From Amaranthus tricolor (Eukaryota > Streptophyta > Magnoliopsida > Caryophyllales > Amaranthaceae): 64,000 bases of DNA. Under the pieces are notes generated by a model, which was not told the DNA's origin, searched no databases, and saw only the letters and a program-made list of their open reading frames with translations. A program made the translations under genes and the position numbers. The stretch spans positions 2,073,501-2,137,500 of the forward strand of contig NC_080058.1 of NCBI RefSeq assembly GCF_026212465.1, given 5' to 3'. Positions 42,027 through 53,771 of this stretch are shown here, piece after piece; the stretch's first letter is position 1; each line of letters starts with the position of its first letter.

Positions 42027-44230
42027 TTTTTTCCTTTATTTTTTAATAATTAATTAATTAATTTTTTAGGCTACTTCTTTGGAATATAAAATGTTGTCTG
42101 TAAATGGATCTATAAATAGCTAGTGTAAAATCCCAAAAGAAAGTACTTGTAGAGTATGGGATACTTAAATTAGTTAAGTTGTCATTAAAATTACATTTAA
42201 TAATATGATAATGAAATATTGGTGGTAGTTGTGCTAATTTTTTAAGGAGTTGGTTTCTCCATTAAACAACTAAAATGAACATGTGAAAAGAATGCTCTGC
42301 AAATTTATAGAACACAAATTCCTGATGGAGAAGCTCATTTACTGGTATTTGATAGTATATAATGTTATAAAATATTTTTTTAATTTTCAGTTAGAACCGG
42401 CTGAGCTTCAATAAAAAATGTTTGAAATAAAAAAGTAATAGTATAATAATTAGTATAGAAATTCATGCAATGCACGAAATTGTTTATCTATAAATAAAAA
42501 TTTTAAATTGATATGCAAATATATGTTATCAGTGTAAAATTATTATATTTCTTATACAATATATAGATGATTTCAAAATATGTAGTGCTTTTAACAAAAA
42601 AAATAAAATATTAAGTAGTTAATATAAGTATTAATTAATATTTTCATACTTTTTAAAAGGCAAATTTGAATAATTTTCCAACAAGGTTATTATAATGATT
42701 TTTTATCATTCTCAAAATAAGTTTTGATATCTGTTATATATCTTTATTTCTTGATGAAATATTTTAAAAATTAAAGTTTTAATGAAAAACTTTATTAATT
42801 AGCAAATACTTCAACATAAAAAAAATATATATTCTAAGAAACTTTAATTGAAAAAATCTTATATGGATTTTAAATTCCAAAATATAGTATTTCAAGAAAA
42901 TTTAAAAGAACAAATCTTATTGCAATATACTACACATTTATTAAGGAATAAGTTGGTTAACTTTGGTAAAAATTATTTCATATGACGAATCACTATCAGA
43001 ATGTCATTTGAAATTTTACAATATTTTTATTAAATTGTATGATTAAACATATTAATTATTTATATAAGTAATTTTTTATTTAAATAGTTCATAAACCGTG
43101 CTTAACACGGAAATTTATGTAGTAATTTAAATTTATAACATATTAACCATTTCCTTATGCATAGTGACCAGGTCTATCAAAAAGAACAAGTCAGTTTTGG
43201 TTTGTGTTTGAGTCGTACATAGAAGGGAAGATACTTTGACCCGAACTTAACTCGTTTAATTAATTTGGGCGAAAATTACAACTCTAACCTGATTTAATAA
43301 ATCAAGTTACCCTGATATTTTGACTCAATTAATCCGTTTAGAGGTTTTTTTTACGTTTTAGTATTTTTCAACATTGACTACATCTTATTCGTTAGGCCTA
43401 CCCTCAATTTTTAACTTTTAGTTGTGATTTTTTTTTATTTTGTATTTACTATGACAAATAGGATAATATTAAATGAATTAAGTTTGGGTTATACAAATTG
43501 ATTTGACTCGAAAACAACTCGAACAATAGCATAATATATAAAAGAAGATTACTTAAAATAAGAAGAATAATAAGGATCTTTTTTATATGTATAAAGAAAT
43601 AATTACTATGTTATAAATTAAGAACATTTCTTAAATATACACTTTTTTATAATATAGTGATTTAAAAATTTAAGCTTTTCTTGCATCCTATGACATTAAA
43701 TCATAGTCAATTGAGATCTTATTTGATTCTTTATAATATAATTTATTAACATCAATTTTTTATAATTTATAATTATGCACAATAAGATGCATTAGGACAT
43801 CGACTAATATATTTGAAAAGGTGCACAAAGTAAGTGAGACAAAAATAGTAAAGTCATCATATCATATAATAATTTAAAGAAAGACCTCTTAATTTTAAAT
43901 GACGCCTTTTCAATGACTGAGTACTTGGCGAAATATAATCAACTTAAATTGTTGATATATTTTAATGAATTTCCACATAGTAATATTTGTAAATGTAAAG
44001 AAGAATTATAACATAGAAAAATTATCAAATTACAATTTTATCTCATTTGTCTTTCTCTTTTTTAGGAGACTTTTCTTTTGAACGCAATATTTATTTCTGT
44101 GTGTTGATAAATAGGAATAGTATATAAAAGTCATAATCTTGCAAATGACAACATTTTATACGCCTTCACTTTGTTGCTCACCTCATTTGATTAACTTTAA
44201 GCTTTTGAGTTATCCATTACATTTTTAATC
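42027..44230. other. ALDH3 upstream region and AT-rich gene desert
   Basis: A TATA-like box, CTATTTATAG on the minus strand (42110-42119), lies 84-93 nt upstream of the ALDH3 ATG and is a reasonable core promoter. Beyond it, no gene or clear element is recognisable; AT content is very high. At about 43140-43530 scattered words such as 'gacccgaac', 'ttgactc' and 'aactcgaac' suggest a strongly decayed hAT MITE. Confidence 0.4.
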
Positions 44231-44508
44231 GGAAAATTTGATATTAATTATCAAACCTTTCATCCATTTGTTGTGAATAATCCCACCTTTAGATTATTTT
44301 TTAATTATCCAACCTTTGCCTTTAGTTTGCTAACAACATCTTTTATTTTTTAATAATCCAACATTTGTCTTTAGTTTGCTATCAACATATCCAATTAGTA
44401 TGCTGACAGCAAACAAAGGGGAAAGGTTGAATTATTAAAAAATAATCTATAAGTGGGATTATTGACAACAGATGAGTGGAAGGTTGGATTATTAATATCA
44501 GATTTTCC
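44231..44508. mobile_element. MULE-type MITE, 278 bp (relative of the 1395 element)
   Basis: The ends are GGAAAATTTGATATTAATTATC and, inverted, GGAAAATCTGATATTAATAATC. Flanks TTTTTAATC (44222-44230) and TTTTTAATA (44509-44517) are a 9-bp duplication with one difference. Phrases 'aataatcccacct', 'tttgctaacaacatc' and 'gctgacagcaaac' are shared with the element at 1395-1756. Confidence 0.82.
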
Positions 44509-45494
44509 TTTTTAATAATAATAATTTTATTTATTATTGTTTGACCTCTTTTTGTCTTTGTTTCGCAATAGAAGACAAATATTTTTGCAATTAGCCACTT
44601 ACTCGATCAAGTTATTTATCAACCTTATTTAGTAAACATTTTAGTATATGGAATGATGACTAATAATCTACAATATAAATAAGGAAGCATGCTCAATTTA
44701 GAGGTAGAAAATATCACAGTAATTTGTATTAATATATAGAACATAAATCTTAAATAGAAAATTTATTTTCAATCTTACTAAAATCACATATAATATTCCA
44801 ACACATAAAAGGGAATAAAATTTGTTCAATCTTACTAAAATCACATATATTATTCCAATTGGTATAAAGATATAAATCTCCTTAATCTTAAATAGGCAAT
44901 ATAAATAGTCATATAGAAGTGCATTAGCATGCATTAATGTATAGTAATCTTATCTTGAAAGCTGCAATAAAGTTTAAGAAAGTGGATGTGAGAAGCTAAT
45001 TTGAGCGGGAAAATTTTTTACCAGAGGCTAACATGTGAGATTAGGTGGTCTTTGTTTTAGTATATAGAATGATGTAGTTAAAACATTGTAAATAAGCAAC
45101 GTTAAATCTATGGGTGATAATTATTATTTTCTATTTATCTTTCTTGAGTTTATCATATAATAGAATTAACCTCACCAAATCACTATCACCATCCTACCCC
45201 ATCAATCATCAAAGTTTTTACGTTGGGCCCCATTTACAATTGTAACGAACTAATTGTGCTCGTTCGATCACCAAGAGTCTAACCTAATGATCATATGTAT
45301 TAGGGAGATCTTGGCTTGAATATATTTAGATCATGGCCAGCTCATTTAATTATAAATTCTATAGATATTAAATTTGTTGTGAATGAGTTATGATATTTTA
45401 TGAAGAACAAATGTACAAAGAATCCAATCAAAAACAGAGCACAACAATAATAGAGACAAAACACAAAATTTATGAGGTATCTAAGGATACCTCC

Positions 45495-46261
45495 AGAGGT
45501 GAAGCCAGGATTTACAGTTAGAGAGGCCAAATTGTTGATACACTAGTAAGTTATTTATTATATAAAAATTAGTTAAACTATGAAAATTTGAATCATATAA
45601 GCTGAAATTAACTTGAATCATAGCAAAAATTATATTTGACAAATAGAGTTGAAGCTTCCCTATAATTACCTCTTTTGAAAAAAAAAGCTAAGTGTTTTTG
45701 ACTACATATATTTGCCTTCTTATCCTCCAAAAAAAATACTATTAGAATTAAGATAGCAAAAATATAAAGACATACACTAAAAAGGATAAATGTGAATTAT
45801 GAAAGATAGATAGTAATGACATTATAGTATAAATTAAATCAGCCCGTCTTATATGAGACCGTCTCACCATGAGACGAGTCCACACAAGTAAGCCCATTTC
45901 TCTAAGTGATCACTTTGAAATTGTAAGAGATCATTTTAATGTTATAAGTGTAACTTTAAGACTATAAAAAGTCATCACTTTACAAATAAATGTACATTAG
46001 GCTAAGGCAATTAAAATGGTCTCATCATGAGACCGTCTCATATGAGAATTTGTGTAAATTAAATTTATTACTTTACTAAAAACTAATTGTTCAAATTTGG
46101 GTTTGATCCATTACCTTAAATTACAAATATGTTACTCCAACCATTGACCTATAGTATTTTTGTTACAATTATACACTCTTTAAATTATATAATATATTAG
46201 TAAGGGGGCCGAAAAGGATCACATTTTCGGCAGGGGGGTCGGCCGATGCAGCTTCGGCCAT
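45495..46261. mobile_element. Non-autonomous element with 10-bp target duplication and a nested MITE
   Basis: GGATACCTCC flanks it on both sides (45485-45494 and 46262-46271), perfectly over 10 bp. The left end AGAGGTGAAGCCAGGATT and the right end, inverted (ATGGCCGAAGCTGC), are weakly related. The 'gaagccaggattt...gaggcc' start and 'ggggggtcggcc' end resemble a widespread plant element type whose superfamily I cannot fix. Most of the interior right of centre is a separate MITE. No transposase is present. Confidence 0.65.
45847..46048. mobile_element. MITE with CTTATATGAGACCGTCTCA ends, nested
   Basis: The left end CTTATATGAGACCGTCTCAC and the right end, inverted (CTCATATGAGACGGTCTCAT), match well over about 28 bp. 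The interior is AT-rich with repeated 'gatcacttt/gatcatttt' words. Similar interiors appear in decayed form at about 54790-54970 and 58385-58580. It sits inside the element at 45495-46261, so it is the younger insertion. Confidence 0.75.
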
Positions 46262-46271
46262 GGATACCTCC

Positions 46272-46815
46272 CCCTTAAACAAAGATTACTTTTATTAATA
46301 TACTCAATAATACATTAATGACAAGCCACATAAGCTTTAAGAACAACCTATCAAAGCAAAGATCTCACCTTTAATGGTGGTCTCACGCAAACAATCTAAT
46401 ACAAAGATGAAGAAACTCTAATGGTTGAACCCTAGTTGCCTCACTTATATTAGACTCTCACTATGTTTCCTTAGTCTATGTGAGCCTTTATATAGCCCAC
46501 AATATCATAAGGAAACCATAGGACTAAACCTTAAACCCCACAAAAGATCCCACAAGAAAACAGAAACCATCGCTAAACACGTGCTGACTTTCGCTCGGTC
46601 AAGCGATGCTGTAGGGGCTTATGTTCTTCATTTCATGAGCTGCTCGACCGAGCCATTATGCTCGACCAGTCGAGCGAGCCCTCTTTGGTGCTCCTTGCAA
46701 TCATCTAGGCACACCAAGTCTTCCACTTTGACCACTTCACCAAGTGATCCAAAATATATTCTTTCATAATTCATGACACTCACTTTTCACTCTCAAGAGT
46801 GTAAGATAGAACATA
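46272..46815. repeat. Probable retroelement remnant with GCTCGACCGAGC motifs
   Basis: This block is richer in GC than its surroundings and includes GCTCGGTCAAGCGATGC, CTGCTCGACCGAGCC and GCTCGACCAGTCGAGCGAG, overlapping inverted motifs. Read on the minus strand it starts TGTTCTATCTTACACTC and continues leftward past the nested element, which would suit one LTR. A second LTR and primer-binding site were not found, so it may be a solo LTR. The open frame across it has no recognisable domain. Confidence 0.4.
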
Positions 46816-49391
46816 AACAACTAAATAATCAAAAGCATCACTAATCTCATGGGAATTGGCTCTTAATTCAAGAGAATTTTGTAATACATAACACAAAAAG
46901 ACAAACAAATTAATTCAATCATCCTACGTCTCAAATTCACCGGCTTATATGCATTAATTAACTAATAAATAATAATTAAAGTCGATACATTAACATCTCT
47001 AACTGCTTAACTACACATCCACCAATTACTGCTTTTAACTAGACTTTGCCTTTAATGGGAGACTTAAAGTATATCTACCAAAATGTCTGGACCTCCAAAT
47101 CACTACGGAAAAGGACACACCCTATTCCAGATGATTATTTCAATGTCACCAATTAACCAAGTTTACTCATACATCTTGCTATCTACCCACCGAATAAAGA
47201 GCTAATGATAGATAATTAGTTGAATAATAATTAAATATACTTTTAAAAAAGTAGTTGGCGAATAAGGAGTATATACATAATTTTTATATTCTTATACAAT
47301 TATATTAGTATTAATTTAAGTGGATAAATAAAGTTTTTCTCCAATATATTAAACAGCGTGAAGCTAAAAAAATAAAAATTTTAATTAAAAAATCTTAAGT
47401 ATATAACAATATATAATTGAAAATTTTAATAGTGCCTAATTAGAAAAATATTCCATTAATACTTAATAATTTTTTTTCTTTTTATCATCATCGTATATGT
47501 GCATTTCGCCCTAAAAAACTATGATTTAGATCTGGAAAAAAAGGAAAGTGACAACTTATATGGTCATACTCATAAAAGAAAATGCGGCTAAAAAGTCCTT
47601 GGCTCAAGATATGCTACCAGTATCAAGTTTGCAAATGATATTGGCTTTGGTAGGGTTTATTATTTATTGATTTAATTAGTTATTGTTAGCATACTTTAAT
47701 TCCAAACTAATTGTTACCTAAAAGGCCATACATAATCAAAACACCACCTTTATGAGAAAGTTACTAGTGGCTTTTGTGATTGTGAAATTGTCAATTTGCT
47801 AAAAGTTTTTTCTACATTATGTTTGAATAGAAAAAAGTAAAAAGGAAAGAGAAAGATTTAAAACAATAAATAGTTTTTTATTTAGATAACAAAAAAAGGA
47901 TGAGGAATTTTAAAGAAAAACATGAACAAATTTTATTATTAACACAACTTCTAAAGTGGGAAACAATCATTGTTCTTTATTTCTCAACCCCTCCCTTTCT
48001 AAATAAACAAGATGCATTCTCTTTCTTTACTCTCTCATTCCTTTCCCTTCCTAACCTGTCCTATTTTCTCCTAATTTTCTATCCACACATAGGTTTGAAA
48101 AATATTTTTCAACACTTTCTTTAATTTTCATCCACAAATTTTCTTTCTTTTTAATATTATCCACAAGATTTAGATGACTTCATTATTCTTGTACCAAATA
48201 GTATCGTTGTAATGTCAAGAACACAGAGGAAATATGAATTTTGTTGCTAATGTAAACACAGCCTGATGGCAAACATTTATGTTTAGCTAATAATATATAC
48301 TTTCTCTATCCTCTTGAATCTACAATAGTGCCCGTAAAAAGCTCTCACATCCAAAATATAAATATTGTAAATTAAATAAGACAAATAAATATATATTACG
48401 GATTTAGGCAACTCCGGTATTGACATCTATAAATAATGATTCAATGCAATTGTTGTAAATGGCAGGGTGATTGGTTTTGGAGGATTTTTTTTATTTTAAA
48501 TAATTTGTTTTCTTTTAATTTTTTTACGTGATAAGGATGGTTCTTACAAATAAGGGAGTTCGAAAATTAATTAATTTATTATTTAAATCGTGAGAATTAA
48601 ACTCTTATTATAAAAATAAAACGATAACTATCGACCACCAGATGAATTGATGAATTTTGCTGCTTATACTGCTTTGGACAAAGACAATACCGGACAAGTC
48701 AAGTCATATTTGTAGTCGTAACTAGGGCCAAGTTAGGTAACTTGTCCGGCTCAATCAAACCTATCAAGATATTTATAGTGTAATAATTTATGAAAGTACC
48801 AATTTATTTCTATGATAATAAGATATTAAGCACAAAAAAATTTGTTCACAATATTTCATTACCATCTAATACTGCATCTCTAACATTAAGTTTGGATAAC
48901 AACTTAAGAGAGAAAAGAAAGGAAAGAAAAGAGAAGGAAGGAAAAGGAAAAGAAAGAGAAGAGAAAAGGAAGGGACGTAACTTGTTTGTGTAGAAGGGAA
49001 GGGAAGAAAAGGGAAGGGAAAGGAAAATAAGGAAAGGGAAGCAAATGGAAGGTAAATGAGTATTTTCCCTTTAAATCTTTCAAACTTTAGAAAGATTGAT
49101 ACCTTAATAAAAATCATCCATCCTATCCTCTAAATCCCTCCCCTTCAAATCCCTTTCTTTCATTTTATTATCCAAATAAGCGATCCCTTATCCCTCCAAA
49201 TCTCTCTGCTTTCTTTCTCTCCATTTCCTCCTATTAAAACACACTCTAAATACTAATACATTGAAATGAATCTTGTGAAAAAATAAAATAATTAAAGTGT
49301 AACAAATAATTATTAAACTAATTAAAATATTTTTCCATCAAAATTACACTAAATTTTCATTATAAGTTTACGTTACAATTATCCATTACTA
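46816..49391. other. Gene-free AT-rich region
   Basis: No gene is supported. At about 47820-48125 and 48885-49250 there are purine runs facing pyrimidine runs (for example 'gagagaaaagaaaggaaag' against 'ctttctttctctccatttcc'), the same family of hairpin-like repeats as in the ALDH3 intron at 34530. Open frames here are artefacts of these simple sequences. Confidence 0.45.
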
Positions 49392-49706
49392 TTGATTATG
49401 GGAATTATTATTTGTCACCACCTTTTTCATTTTATCGCCACCCACCTCTAATGAAATTACCATATTACCCCTGAATTTAAAAAAATTACAAAAATGCCAC
49501 TTAACTTAGAAAATGTTTAAGAAATGTAAATGGCACTTAATAACATTGTTTTCGCTTAATAACATTATTATCGGAATTATATATATATTGAATTTTCAGA
49601 GGCGTTATGGTAGTATATTCGAATTCAAACACGATACCTTCTCTCTAAAAACTCTCTAAAAACACTATGTAAAGTTAAACAAGCTAGAACTGTAGATCGA
49701 ACATCA

Positions 49707-51592
49707 ATGGCATACCAAGACGAGCATGATAACGATTCAGTAAGTAATTAATCGGTTCGATTTTTGCAAAAAAAAAAAATAGGAATGAAGTCGCACAAAC
49801 CAGTCGCACAAAACGTGCGACTGGACCTAGGCTGAGTCGCACGTTTTGTGCGACTGAGTTGTGCGACTGCTTCCAATTTTTTTTATTTTATTTTTTTTGT
49901 TGTTTTTGAATTTAAAAAAAAATTAATAGAAGTCGCACAAAACATGCGACTGTGCCTAGGCTGAATCGCACATTTTGTGCGACTCAGCCTAGGCACAGTC
50001 GCACGTTTTGTGCGACTTCTATTAATTTTTTTTTTTTGAACTTCGAATTATAAAATTTATTTTGTTTAATTAAATTATTTTATTTTAATCTATTGTTGTG
50101 CTATAATAATGGTATTTTATTATAATTATTTTGTAGAAATAATTATTTTTAAAGTTATTATTATTTTGATATATTATGATAATGTTATTATAATTATTAT
50201 TTGCAGGACTTTGAAAATTTAAGAGATAATGTAGATTATTCTGATAGATTTGTTACCGATAGAGAATTTGATTCAGTAGATGATTTACATGCTTGGGCTA
50301 ATGAGATAGCACTAACAATAGGATTTCAATTTACACGTGCTTCATATAAAAAAAAAGAAGGGCGTTCTAAAGTGAGTCTGTACTTAAGATGTCACCGCTA
50401 CGATAAAAGAAGTGTTGATTTGCATAACTTAGACAATGCTGCCCGACCTGGTTCCAAAAGTAGGGGTTGTGGGTGTAAATTTATGATTTTAGGAACTAGT
50501 CGTAACCCAGAGGAAAGACCTTGGACGGTTAGAGTGTTTCCTGGTGAAAAAGGAATACATAACCACCCGTTCTTCATGTACAGAGATGGTCAAATAAGAG
50601 TAAATAGGATGACTGTGGATATCAGGCAGCACATACGAGATCTAAGTGCAACTGGCATGCAACCAGCATTTATAATGTCTTCAATTAGAAGAAATTTTCC
50701 TCATTTTTATGCTAATATGAATCAAATTTACAATGTGAGACAGTCAATCAGGAGAGAAGAGATGGATGGTAGGATTCCTCTTCAACACTGTCTGTATATG
50801 GCCACGGAGCATAATTATGTAGTTTGGACGGACTTGGATAGTGAGGATCAGTTGACTAGATTATTGATTGCGAATCCAACTTCTATCCAGATGCTACGTT
50901 CGTGGCCCCATGTTGTGTTGATAGAAACACAACGTACAAAACGAATAAGCAAAAATGGCCCCTTTGCGAAATCATTGGAATGACGCCAACGAATCATAAT
51001 TTCTTGGTTGCATTTTGTTTGATGCGAGATGAGGCGGCTGTGTCTTATTCTTGGGTGTTGGAGAGGTTAAGGGATATTTACGGGAGAGTCCAAACGCCGG
51101 CTGTATTCGTAACGGATCGGGATAAGGGTTTGTCTGCAGCTATTCATGCTGTCTTTCCAGGTAAACAGGTTTTAATTATTAATTATCGTCGATCTATGTA
51201 TTATATATTTCTGAATTAATTTTAAATTTATGTTTAATGCAGATGTACGACATCTATTATGCGTATGGCATATTGGCAATGACGTGGAGAACATGGTCGA
51301 TAAATTGTGTGGTGGCAAGAAAAATCAACAGGGGCAGTTATTCAGGCAAACAAAATGGAACCCCTTGGTTAACAGTATGACGATCGCCGATTTTGAAAAC
51401 AGATGGGAAGGGATTGTGTCCACTTGATCGACTAGGAACCGGAGAGTCGTGCGATATTTGGCAGGAACATGGATTCCTCACAAAGAGAAATTTGTGCGTG
51501 CGTGGACGAATGATTGTTTGCACTTGGGTAACCAGACTACCAGTAGAGTTGAAAGTCAACACTCTTCCTTCAAGTACTCCACATCTCCGTAA
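49707..51592 (+). pseudogene. MULE transposase, frameshifted and truncated
   Basis: A short first exon (49707-49739, MAYQDEHDNDS, GTAAGT donor) joins to 50207 after an intron. The next part (to about 50930) has a FAR1-like DNA-binding region with CHRY, RGCGCKF and GIHNHPF. A small indel near 50920-50935 then shifts the frame. The DDE part continues in another frame as TYKTNKQKWPLCEIIGMT and FVTDRDKGLSAAIHAVFPG, a second intron (donor near 51161, acceptor 51241-51242), then HLLCVWHIGNDVENMVDKL, where the CxWH motif is seen. A second frameshift near 51415-51430 leads to FVRAWTNDCLHLGNQTTSRV and ESQHSSFKY. The frame ends at 51592, before the C-terminal zinc-finger (SWIM) part found in full-length relatives. 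Mobilises its own family when intact; this copy cannot. Confidence 0.87.
49787..50030. repeat. Left GTCGCAC palindrome array of element B, within the transposase intron
   Basis: About twelve GTCGCAC/GTGCGAC half-sites occur in two clusters (49787-49872 and 49920-50030), mostly paired as GTCGCACGTTTTGTGCGAC-type palindromes. The second cluster is one large inverted repeat: AATAGAAGTCGCACAAAAC at its left pairs with GTTTTGTGCGACTTCTATT at its right, with CCTAGGCTGA / TCAGCCTAGG inside. All lie in the first intron of the transposase gene, so a transcript would contain a long hairpin. Confidence 0.93.
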
Positions 51593-53153
51593 ACATACAA
51601 GAAGAAGCGAATGTAACTGAGTAGGAGCCCTGTGCTGGTCGCAGAGCTTGGGTAGTTCTCAGCGGAGCCGGGGGAATCTCCTGTGCAAAACCGAGCTGCC
51701 TCACTGTCCTCTCAGGCAAATAGACCTCCACGATATCGAAACAGGTGATACCACCGATATAGGAGGTACGTGGGTGCTCGTTCAATAAAGACCTATCATA
51801 AGTCATGTACGGAGTCCACTCCACCTGCTCACAACGAATATAATACATAATCAACATAACATCTCTGCCCTTGTCATGTACAATTAAGTTTGAGGTCATG
51901 TACAAAACTTGTGCCTCTGTCATGGCGTCCAGTATGCTCCTACAGTCTATCAGTCTGCTCAGCTCGCGGATTGGCTTCGGCGGGGACCACATCTCTGCCC
52001 TTGTCTTGTTCGGCATGTCAGCTTGACGCGGATGGGGGCGGAAGGCTGGGAAGTACTCGTAAATCCATGTCTGCAACAGTGTCAGGCAACCAGCAATAGT
52101 CTTGCACCCAGTCCTTGTCGCCATACCCAGTAGGCGATACAAGTGAGCAAGCGTCACTGCACCCCAAGCAATGTCAGCCTGATCAGCGGTAACAGTAACA
52201 ACAGGGTGAGGACGCATCCCGACTCTAGTCTTATCCACGAGCAACATGGAACCTACTATAGCCATGTAGTAGGCGGTACGTTGAGTATCCATAGACTGAG
52301 AACGGTGGCATAGCTGCAACAGTGCACCAACATTAATGCTGCCGCTTGTGAAGTGCCCCTTCGCACGCAGCTCCGACAATGGCATACCAAAAAGGCCGGC
52401 CAGGCCAAGCTGCCATTCACTATCAGACGGTTGCACGGGAAGTAAACCGTCAATGCCAATTCCTAAGATGCGTTGCACGTCGTGCAACATTATGGTCATC
52501 TGCCCCCACGGCATGTGGAAGGTGTTGGTGTCAGGCTGCCACCTTTCCACAAATGCTGTAATGAGAGCACTGTCGATGTGCTGGTGCATTATATACGGCA
52601 GACGACCAAGGGGAGTACCAGGTAACACCCTGTACAATTCATCAGACATGTCCTGAAGTCTAATGATTGAATCCAACGTTTTCTTCCGAGCACGACATTC
52701 CAAAATCGGAGGGGTGCGCTCCGATCCCTCAAATATAACCTTTGCTACGTGCCCACCGTAGCTGGGTATTAAAGTAGTATCAACAGGGCCCCCGGGCTGG
52801 GGTGATGTGATTAACCAGTCCGTGTCCGCGGACTGCGAGCGCCTCCTCCCCCGTGGAGCCGCATCCTCAGCCTGGCTTACTCCTGCCTGATCAGAAGTGC
52901 CACCCGAGCCCTGCCCTCTAATCCTGAACTTACCAGCATGGCCTCTTACGATCGTCCAATCAATAGGAAGACATGCAGACTCATCCTGACCAAGAGACTC
53001 TTCCCGACTAAGAGACTCGTCGTAATCAGTATCATCGTCACCTGAGCCGACCGTATGACTATGTAGGCTACTCTGACACTCAAAGCGACTACGCACTTGC
53101 TCTAGGGTACTTGAACGTTGGGCCTGACTATGTATGGCCGCCTGTTCTTGCAT
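51570..53153 (-). CDS. Transposon-borne plant mobile domain (PMD) protein, 527 aa
   Basis: One uninterrupted reading frame, without introns in the part seen. Residues 1-130 are low-complexity (Gln, Ser, Asp/Glu, then RGRRR). From about 130 the PMD begins: PLGRLPYI, then ERWQPDTNTFHMPWGQMT (203-220), MLHDVQRILGIGIDGLLP, AWGAVTLAHLYRLLGMATR, and near the end FDIVEVYLPERTVRQLGFAQ. Host PMD proteins of the MAIN/MAIL1 family act in the nucleus with PP7-type phosphatases to silence transposons and hold expression states; transposon PMDs are their relatives, with unknown action. It lies tail to tail with the transposase, overlapping it by about 20 nt. The start at 53153 is the first ATG of the frame; an upstream exon is possible. 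The frame is open although the transposase is broken. Confidence 0.88.
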   Translation of the reverse strand: MQEQAAIHSQAQRSSTLEQVRSRFECQSSLHSHTVGSGDDDTDYDESLSREESLGQDESACLPIDWTIVRGHAGKFRIRGQGSGGTSDQAGVSQAEDAAPRGRRRSQSADTDWLITSPQPGGPVDTTLIPSYGGHVAKVIFEGSERTPPILECRARKKTLDSIIRLQDMSDELYRVLPGTPLGRLPYIMHQHIDSALITAFVERWQPDTNTFHMPWGQMTIMLHDVQRILGIGIDGLLPVQPSDSEWQLGLAGLFGMPLSELRAKGHFTSGSINVGALLQLCHRSQSMDTQRTAYYMAIVGSMLLVDKTRVGMRPHPVVTVTADQADIAWGAVTLAHLYRLLGMATRTGCKTIAGCLTLLQTWIYEYFPAFRPHPRQADMPNKTRAEMWSPPKPIRELSRLIDCRSILDAMTEAQVLYMTSNLIVHDKGRDVMLIMYYIRCEQVEWTPYMTYDRSLLNEHPRTSYIGGITCFDIVEVYLPERTVRQLGFAQEIPPAPLRTTQALRPAQGSYSVTFASSCMFTEMWST

Positions 53154-53512
53154 TGCTCGCCTTGCAGATCCCGTAACCCCCCTCTCATGGGGATCACCTC
53201 TCAGTAAAGTAGGCCTAGATCTATTGCCGCTTAATAACCCTCTAAAAAACCATTTTCCTTTACCTTGATTTCCAGCAATTTACTGGAATTTTCATATTTT
53301 AAATTAAGACAACATTCTAAAGTTAATTTAATAAACACTTAGAATCAAATAAATTAAAAACAAGTAACACGAAAAATAATTCACATTTACAAATAATTAA
53401 ACAATTATTATATTCATAAATATTTAAACAACTCAAATTTAATAAATTAATTACACTAAACAAATTCATTACAAATAAAAAATAAAAAAAATAAAAAATA
53501 TTGAAAAACCAG

Positions 53513-53771
53513 TCGCACAACCCAGTCGTAGTCGCACATTTTGTGCGACTGGGTTGTGCGACTGGTTTCTAATATTTTTTTTTTCTATTTCGAATATGTA
53601 AATCAATAACTACTTCTTACAATAACATTATCATAATACATTTTATTACAACATTTACTAAATAACATTAACTAACAACAAACTCTTTCGAAATTTAAAA
53701 AAAAAATAAGAAAAAAAAAATAAAATGGGTTCGGCACAGTCGCACGTTTTGTGCGACTGTGCCGAACCCAT
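53513..53771. repeat. Right GTCGCAC palindrome array of element B
   Basis: Two palindromes. At about 53513-53567, AACCAGTCGCACAACCCAGTC... pairs with ...GACTGGGTTGTGCGACTGGTT around a central GTCGCACATTTTGTGCGAC. At about 53725-53772, AAATGGGTTCGGCACAGTCG pairs with CGACTGTGCCGAACCCATTT around GCACGTTTTGTGC. Same core as the left array; the outer arms are different words. Confidence 0.93.

Noticed and set aside
46425..46769. 114-codon open frame in the gene desert
   Set aside because: Falls in a repeat block with CTCGACCGAGC inverted motifs and shows no protein domain.
48790..49117. Lys/Glu/Arg-rich and Phe/Pro/Ser-rich open frames on opposite strands
   Set aside because: Translations of a purine/pyrimidine tract; simple sequence, not a gene.
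51890..52656. Open frames on the plus strand opposite the PMD gene
   Set aside because: Antisense shadows of the PMD coding frame, which has a clear domain.
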